Below, piece by piece: positions 58,197-64,000 of a stretch of 64,000 nucleotides of DNA. Numbering within the stretch: the first letter of the stretch is position 1; each line of letters begins with the position of its first letter. The stretch comes from Cryptomeria japonica. Lineage: Eukaryota > Streptophyta > Pinopsida > Cupressales > Cupressaceae. The notes under the pieces were generated by a model. The model ran no database searches. It was not told the origin of the DNA and worked only from the letters and a program-made list of their open reading frames with translations. Made by a program: the position numbers and the translations under genes. The stretch is taken from NCBI RefSeq assembly GCF_030272615.1, contig NC_081406.1, positions 246,011,218 through 246,075,217 of the forward strand. Direction: 5' to 3'.

Positions 58197-59431
58197 TGTT
58201 GGCAAATTGGATGAATTGATTATGTGTTGCATTGATGTTTTGTCATTGATGGCAACACCGGCTGTTTTGGTTGTTTATCGGTTTCTGGTAGAGCAGTGAG
58301 ATTATGATATTGATCTGGTATGCTCTGGTATGCTTCGGTTTGTGGAACTAGTTTGGATCTGTCATTCATGCTATTCAGGTATGTATCACGATCATTTGGT
58401 TCGGGATTTGATGACTCATGAGCTATGATTTTTTCTAGTAAGCCTTTTGGTCACCAGTAAGGATTTTATCGGCAGAGCTTTGTTGAAGATATTTTGATGC
58501 ACTTGATAAGTGGTTTTGGTGCAGCTTCTAGATGGATTTCGGGATGTTGATGGTTATCTTGTTCATGTTCATGTTGATCGGTGGTGTTGGATTTGGATTT
58601 AGACCTAATGTTATCTTATTTTGCTAGGTTATGGACCGGTTTATGTAACATGTTGGTGGATGATCCCGATGCATTTTCAGTTGGATCTATTGATTGGATT
58701 ATGTTATTTCGGTCTTAGGCTGACTTGGTTGATCATTGGATTGTGGGTTTATGTTATGAATTTATTATATTATCTTTTAGGTGGACGACATAATTATTTA
58801 GGTCTCGGGTTGGTATAAATATGATTTAAGATCTCTTTGTAGATCATGGGCATATTCATGGGTTTTGGGGATATAGAATTATCTGTGTGCAAATAAGGTT
58901 GTAAATATATGCAGAGGTTTTGATTGATCATAGGTGATCGAATTGGGTTGGTGAAAGAGGTTTAATACCTCTGGTACTGGGCTTAACTAGAAGTGTATTC
59001 AGGCATAGGAGATGTTATTCTTGCAGTTCACTCTTCTTTCTGGATTGTAGTCTGGATTTATTTTGTATTCAGTGAGGCTCCTTTTGTGATGAGCAGTGCA
59101 CTCTAGGTTGTTGGCCTTCCTGCATGTGCAGGCCCCTCTTTATGTATTCACATACTTACTACAAAAGTATTATCTGACTGTGGGTAGGCTTCCCACCGTG
59201 GTTTTTCCCTTTACCGAGTTTTCCACATGCAAATCTTGGTGTTATCTTTTGTGAATGGTTGGTAAATGTTATGTGGATTATATTTGTGCTTAACCGTTAT
59301 ATCTAGTATTCTGGTATTTGTTTTATGTATTCCGGTAATAAGGTTTTAATGCTTAAAGTTCTATAATATGTTAACAACTGATTCACCCCCCCCCCCCTCA
59401 GTTGTTCATCGGTTATCTGATTTGTCTAACA
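58197..59431 (+). repeat. 5' LTR of copia 2
   Basis: Starts TGTTGGCAAATTGGATG and ends TTTGTCTAACA. Shares the block CTTCCCACCGTGG and a long cytosine run (about 59388-59398) with copia 1. Confidence 0.9.
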
Positions 59432-59433
59432 AT

Positions 59434-59445
59434 TGGTATTAGAGC
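59434..59445 (+). promoter_or_regulatory. Primer binding site of copia 2
   Basis: TGGTATTAGAGC differs from the copia 1 PBS by one C-to-T change and lies 2 nt after the LTR. Confidence 0.9.
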
Positions 59446-59487
59446 ATGGTCCTCTCTACAGAAGCTTAACCACTTGAGGAAGATCCT

Positions 59488-60646
59488 ATGGCATCTAATA
59501 GTTCAAGTTCATCTAGTTCATCTACAGCTGTTTTTCGGAGAGAAACTCATAGGCTTGATGGAACAAATTATAGAGTATGGAAGATTCAGATGGAGACTCA
59601 TCTGAGATGTCTTGGTAAGGAGATTTGGGAGATCACTAAGAAAGGATATATACCTCATAATCTGGCATCTAGAAATCCTCCTTCGGTGGGCTTGGATAAG
59701 GACATTGAAAATGATTGTAGAGCTAGAGAAGCCCTTTTGTGTGCACTTCCTGATCAGCAAGTTATGGGACTAACCGACAAATCAACTGCAAAGGCTATAT
59801 GGGATAAATTGGAGACTTTGAATGAAGGTGACCCTACTTTTAAAATTTCTAAACTTGATGGTTACCGAGTGAGATATGAGAACCTGAAGATGGAAGAAGA
59901 TGAAAGGATTACTGCTTTTATGGAGAGTTAATGAAATTGTTCTGGGAAATCAGTGTTGTGGTGGATCTCTAAGTGAAGATGAAATAGTTTCTAAAGTATT
60001 GAGATCTTTGCCATCAGCTTATAAGATGAAGACCACTGCAATTAATGAGTTGAGAACAATGGAAAACACCTCTTTTAATAGGGATACCTTGGTTGGGAAG
60101 TTATCTGCTTTTGAGCTTGAGGAATTTGGTCCTTCTAGAGTTTCAAAATTTGAACCTACTTTTCATGCATCTACATCATCTATGAGCAAGAGTGATTGGA
60201 AAGCCTTATATGCTAAGGAACTGGAGGAAATGAGGAAAGAAGATGAGGATTTTGAGCAACTTGAAGCCATATTTGCTAGAAGAGTACCTAAAGGTCCGAC
60301 AGGAAGTAAGTATGAAGGAAAATCACCTTTTAAATGTTTCACATGTAATAAGATAGGTCATTTTGCATCTAGATGTCCTAAAAGGAATTCAAGATTTGAG
60401 AAAAGAGCTAGAAGATCTATTAAGCCTAACCATGATTATCAGAACAAGCATAAGTACAAGAGGAACAAAGACAAATCATGCTACTATGCGGATGAGGAAG
60501 GTGTGACTGATTCTCATGATGAACCGGCACAAGATTCAGCTAGTGGATCCGGTAATGGAAAGGAATGGGTATTCTTAGCTATCAAGGAAGATGATCCAGT
60601 ACCTAAGGAAAAGGATCTTGCGGCTAAAGTTGAAGACAAGGATGAA
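59488..60646 (+). pseudogene. Copia 2 gag
   Basis: ATG at 59488 opens a 147-codon frame with a Ser run, HRLDGTNYRVWKIQMETHLRCLG and a capsid core. A frameshift near 59925 is followed by the second frame with NQCCGGSLSEDEIVSKVLRSLP and the complete zinc knuckle CFTCNKIGHFASRC (near 60335-60380). It ends at a Trp-to-stop change (60647-60649) at the very start of protease. The start is chosen because the same Met-Ala context opens gag in copia 1. One indel and one stop are the only defects, so this gag is better kept than that of copia 1. Confidence 0.9.
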
Positions 60647-61644
60647 TAGGTGATAGACAGTAGATGTTCACATCATATCTATCTCTACAAGAATTTGATG
60701 GTGGTTTGGTTAGATTTGGAGATGACAAAGCATGCATGATCAAGGAAAGAGGAACTATATCATTGGATGGTAAGCATGATACTGATAATGTTTATTATGT
60801 TGAAGGTTTAAGACATAATATTTTGAGTGTAGGACAGTTGGTGGATAAGGGATTTCAGTTACAATTCAAGGATGGAAAATACAAGATTATCAACAGATCT
60901 AGATTGGAGATTGCAACCGGTACTCAGACTAAAGGTAACATCTTTCATTTGAACTCTGGTGAGAAGATATGTTTGATTGCACAAATTAATGAGAGTTGTC
61001 TATGGCATAAGATTTTTTCATGTGAATTTTGATTGCATTGTAAAGATCAGTCCTACTAACGCAGTTAGAGATATACCTAACATTGTGAAGCCCTATAATC
61101 CGGTATGTAAGGAATGTCAAATGGGAAAGCAAGTCAGAACTTCTTTTAAGAGTATACAAGACAAATTTAATGGTGTTCTTGATCTTACTCATACTAATTT
61201 GTGTGGTCTTGCTAGAATCAAAAGTTTTTAGGGTGATAGATATTTTATGCTAATCATTGATGATTATTCTAGAATGATGTGGGTTACTTTTCTAAGGGAG
61301 AAATCTAAAGCATTTGAAAAGTTTAAAATCTTTAAAGCTAAAGTTGAGATAGAGATGGGATTGAAGATTAAATGCTTAAGGTCTGGTTAGGGTGGAGAAT
61401 TCACATCTGGTGAATTTAACAGTTATTGTGAAAAGAATGGGATAAGGAGATAGTTATCTACACCCCGGACACCTCAGCAGAATGGAGATGTTGAAAGGAA
61501 GAACATAACTATCTTGGACGTGGCTAGAAACTATGATGATGGAAGTTAATCTACCTCATATCTACTGGAGAGAAGTTGTGAGCACGACAATATACACATT
61601 CAACAAAGTTCATATCAAAGGAGACATTTGTAAGACACCTTATG
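60647..61644 (+). pseudogene. Copia 2 protease and integrase, left part
   Basis: Protease starts VIDSRCSHH, with the usual Gly of DSG replaced by Arg and about seven following codons deleted. It continues LSVGQLVDKGF. Pre-integrase codons WHKIF change frame near 61015. The integrase core has THTNLCG, so the first catalytic Asp is Asn. There are stops at 61229 and 61388, and PQQNGDVERKN with the Glu near 61470. Ends at the solo LTR. Confidence 0.9.
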
Positions 61645-62423
61645 TGAAGCAGTCACCGGTGAAGAGGGACCTCAAGGAGATCAGTCCAAACTGATCAGCA
61701 AGAGTAAACACAATGGAAACACATAGACATGATGGAGGCAATGCAGAACAAATAGTTTTTATTGCATGAAATTTGATGACATCCAACCAATAACAACCGG
61801 GTCACAACATACTGACACATAGACCTGGTAGAATAGGTCACACTAGGACCTTGAATCGAAAGATCTATCTTCTAGGCACAGTCTATCTCTGATTGATTCT
61901 AATTGATCCTCCATTATTAGATTCTAAATGTATATTGATCAAAAGGATCCAGTCAACCCATAAGGGATCGAAACCCGAAAAATAAGACCAAACATGCAAA
62001 ATGAACAAGGTCGGCCTCCGCCAAGAGATTCCTCCAGAAAATCCAAAGGATGAAACGTAGAAGGTCAGCCACATGCCAAGAAACATCGAGATCAACGTCC
62101 AAGGCTCTGCAAGATTTGGAATGGGTTCTGGTAGATAACCAGAATAGGTCACAAGCAACCGGTAACAAAGGATCAACCAGTAACAAGAAACTGTCATGGA
62201 AACCAATAGCGATATCTTGTCAGAAAGTGATCCAAATGAGATGTGGTTTGAAAGCAAGAAAGATGATCAAGTCTTCAAGTAGAATCCAACTCCATGGGAT
62301 CCGGTGAGCCAAAACCAGGACACACAAAAAGGAAAACTGAAACTGCAAATAGAAAACAAAACAGAAAAGAAAATGTTTTTAGTTGATGCAAGATTGTTGT
62401 GAACTGGGGATGCTCCTGCATCA
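61645..62423 (-). mobile_element. Solo chromovirus LTR in copia 2, TSD TTATG
   Basis: A 779-bp LTR starts TGATGCAGGAGCATCCCC on the minus strand, related along its length to 24799-25619 and 33337-34144. TTATG lies on both sides (61640-61644 and 62424-62428). Deleting it with one TSD restores the copia reading frame at that point. It shows that the chromovirus family was active after copia 2 inserted and that internal DNA was lost by LTR recombination. Confidence 0.95.
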
Positions 62424-63605
62424 TTATGAGTTATTGTTTGGTCATACACCTACAGTTAAGTATTTTAGAATCTTTGGTAGTAAGTACTATATCAAAAGAG
62501 ATGGTTTCATTGGAAAGTTTGATCCTAGATGTGATGAAGGGATATTTCTTGGTTATTCTAATGAAAGCAAAACATATAGATGTTATAACAAATGATTGCA
62601 GAAAATTGTGGAGAGGACTAATGTCAAGGTGGAGGAAATGAACAGAAGTCAAATCAGAACTTATGAAGAAAATTGGCAATGGAAATGATCATAACTAAAC
62701 TAGTAGCACCTACACCAGAATAGAATGTTGAACCAGTTACTTCGACAGTATCAGAAAATTCAACAGTAACTAAAGATCAAAGCAGAGGAACAGAAAATCA
62801 GAAGACTCCTAAGTATGTTAGGTTAAATCATTCAGAAAATCAGATCATTGGAGACAAGAATAAAGGAGTGATGACAAGAAGAATGGTGGTAGCTGATGAG
62901 GTATGTTTAATTTCTCAAATTGAATCGGCATCAGTAATTGAAGCATGTAAAGATTAATGTTGGATAAAAGCTATGGAAGAGGAATTAGATTAGATAGAAA
63001 AGAATAATACATGGACTTTAGTTCCCTGGCCTAAAAATAAGAATGCTATTGGGACTAAATAGGTTTTTAGGAATAAATTGAATGAAGATGGACAAATTGT
63101 GAGGAATAAGGCTAGATTGGTTTGTAAAGGATATTCTCAGAAGGAAGGAATTGATTATGATGAGACTTTTGATCTGGTAGCTAGGATTGAAGCTGAGAGA
63201 TTATATTTTTTTTATGTTTCCCATAAGAACTACAAGGTTTATCAGATCGATGTTAAGTGTGCATTTCTTAATGGAGATCTTGAAGAGGAAGTTTACATTG
63301 TGCAACCCGATGGATTTTTGCTTTCAGATGACAAAAACATGGTTTGCAAGTTAAGGAAAGCTTTATATGGATTGAAACAAGCCTCTAGAGCCTGGTATGC
63401 AAGATTGGATAAATATATTTTGAAGCTTGGTTTCACTAAAGGTAATGTTGACAGTAATTTATATTATAAGATCACTGATGATGACATATTGATTGTTGAA
63501 GTCTTTGTTGATGATATCATTTTTGGAGGTGAGGATAAGTTATGTATGGAATTCTCTGATAATAGGAAGAATGAATTTGAGATGTCTATGATTGGGAAAT
63601 GAAAT
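62424..63605 (+). pseudogene. Copia 2 integrase end and RT
   Basis: FGHTPTVKYFRIFGSKYY (62430-62490) and GIFLGYSNESKTYRCYN end the integrase part. A variable linker has several stops. RT runs from about 62960: an ancestral WxKAM block with stops, then an open frame 63078-63602 with [46 protein letters not shown] and [13 protein letters not shown] (both catalytic Asp present). A 1-nt loss near 63600 shifts the frame. Confidence 0.9.
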
Positions 63606-64000
63606 TTTTCTTAGGTTTGCAGATTACTCGAACTGATAAAAGTATTTTCATCTATCAAACTAAGTATGCTAGGGAGTTGTTGAAGAAATTTGGTATGGAA
63701 AATTCTAAATAGGTTGGTACTCCTATGGTTACAAGGGAGAATTTGACTAAGATAGATGCATTAGCACCAGTAAATTCTACAAGGTACAAGTTTATGATTG
63801 GAGGTTTGATATATCTGACTCAGACTAGACCGGATACAATGAACACAGTTTGTATTGTATCAAGATATCAGAGTGATCCTAGAGATAATCATGAGTGTGG
63901 TAAAAAGGATTTTTCAGGTATTTGCAAGGAACAACTAAATATGGTTTGTGGTATCCTAAAAATGATGATTTTACACTATGTGTATATACAGATGCAGATT
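63606..64000 (+). pseudogene. Copia 2 RT end and RNase H start, cut by window edge
   Basis: In shifted frames the sequence follows copia 1 (FLGLQIT, TPMVT, YLTQTRPD) and ends inside the RNase H start (YTDAD at 63985-64000). A TAG near 63710 lies where copia 1 has the NSKPV codons. Confidence 0.85.

Larger units (their letters stand above)
58197..64000 (+). mobile_element. Ty1/copia element 2, truncated by window end
   Basis: Same family as copia 1. LTR at 58197-59431, tRNA-Met-type PBS, gag, protease, integrase, RT, and the start of RNase H at the right edge. Left flank TATCA (58192-58196) would be the TSD, and the other side is outside the window. A 779-bp solo LTR is inserted between integrase and RT. 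Stops and frameshifts are frequent. Confidence 0.9.

Noticed and set aside
1-64000. CRISPR arrays, rRNA or tRNA genes, and ordinary plant genes with introns
   Set aside because: I found no regularly spaced identical repeats with unique spacers, no tRNA-like cloverleaf with conserved arms, and no non-transposon protein motif that I could support by reading.

Overview
This window is plant nuclear DNA, and it is retrotransposon-dense intergenic sequence rather than a gene region. The sequence is AT-rich. Almost every coding trace belongs to a Ty1/copia, Ty3/gypsy or LINE element, most are broken by stops and frameshifts, and I see no host protein-coding gene, rRNA, tRNA or CRISPR array. The dense nesting, very large insertions and long LTRs (0.8-1.3 kb) suggest a large, slowly purged genome. 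The copia polyproteins remind me of families I associate with gymnosperms, probably conifers. That is recollection and was not searched.
The layout is a nest. The substrate is several decayed minus-strand Ty3/gypsy copies, probably of the Tat/Athila type: one from about 2.6 to 22 kb, one at 43.5-50.9 kb and one at 52.2-58.2 kb. Younger insertions interrupt them, and many are bounded by exact target-site duplications (TSDs) that I could read: a solo LTR (3384-4265); a 6.9-kb non-coding LTR-type insertion (6514-13418, TSD ATCTC) that itself carries a 5'-truncated LINE (8736-10522, 18-bp TSD); a 7.8-kb non-autonomous gag-only element (13827-21593, TSD AATAT); a 9.3-kb internally deleted chromovirus (24799-34144, TSD AAATA) that carries a foreign LTR and two hAT-like MITEs; a 7.1-kb copia (34813-41932, TSD AATAC); a solo LTR with a second LTR inside it (46640-48714, TSD CCATT); and a second copia running off the right edge (58197-64000) with a solo chromovirus LTR inserted in its pol (61645-62423, TSD TTATG).
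The only long intact reading frame is the 998-codon gag-protease ORF (15772-18768, minus) of the gag-only element. Its two LTRs differ at about 2% of positions by eye, so it is one of the younger insertions. It has no reverse transcriptase, RNase H or integrase and would need enzymes from another element. The copia at 34.8-41.9 kb keeps a long RT-RNase H frame but has stops elsewhere.
The less explained items are a 240-codon frame downstream of RNase H in the LINE, two 21-bp-period minisatellites inside the 6.9-kb insertion, a four-times-repeated GTGCAC-centred motif in the gag-only element, an array of GGGGTTCCGA-like boxes at 29.7-31.7 kb, and an unassigned decayed ORF at the left edge.
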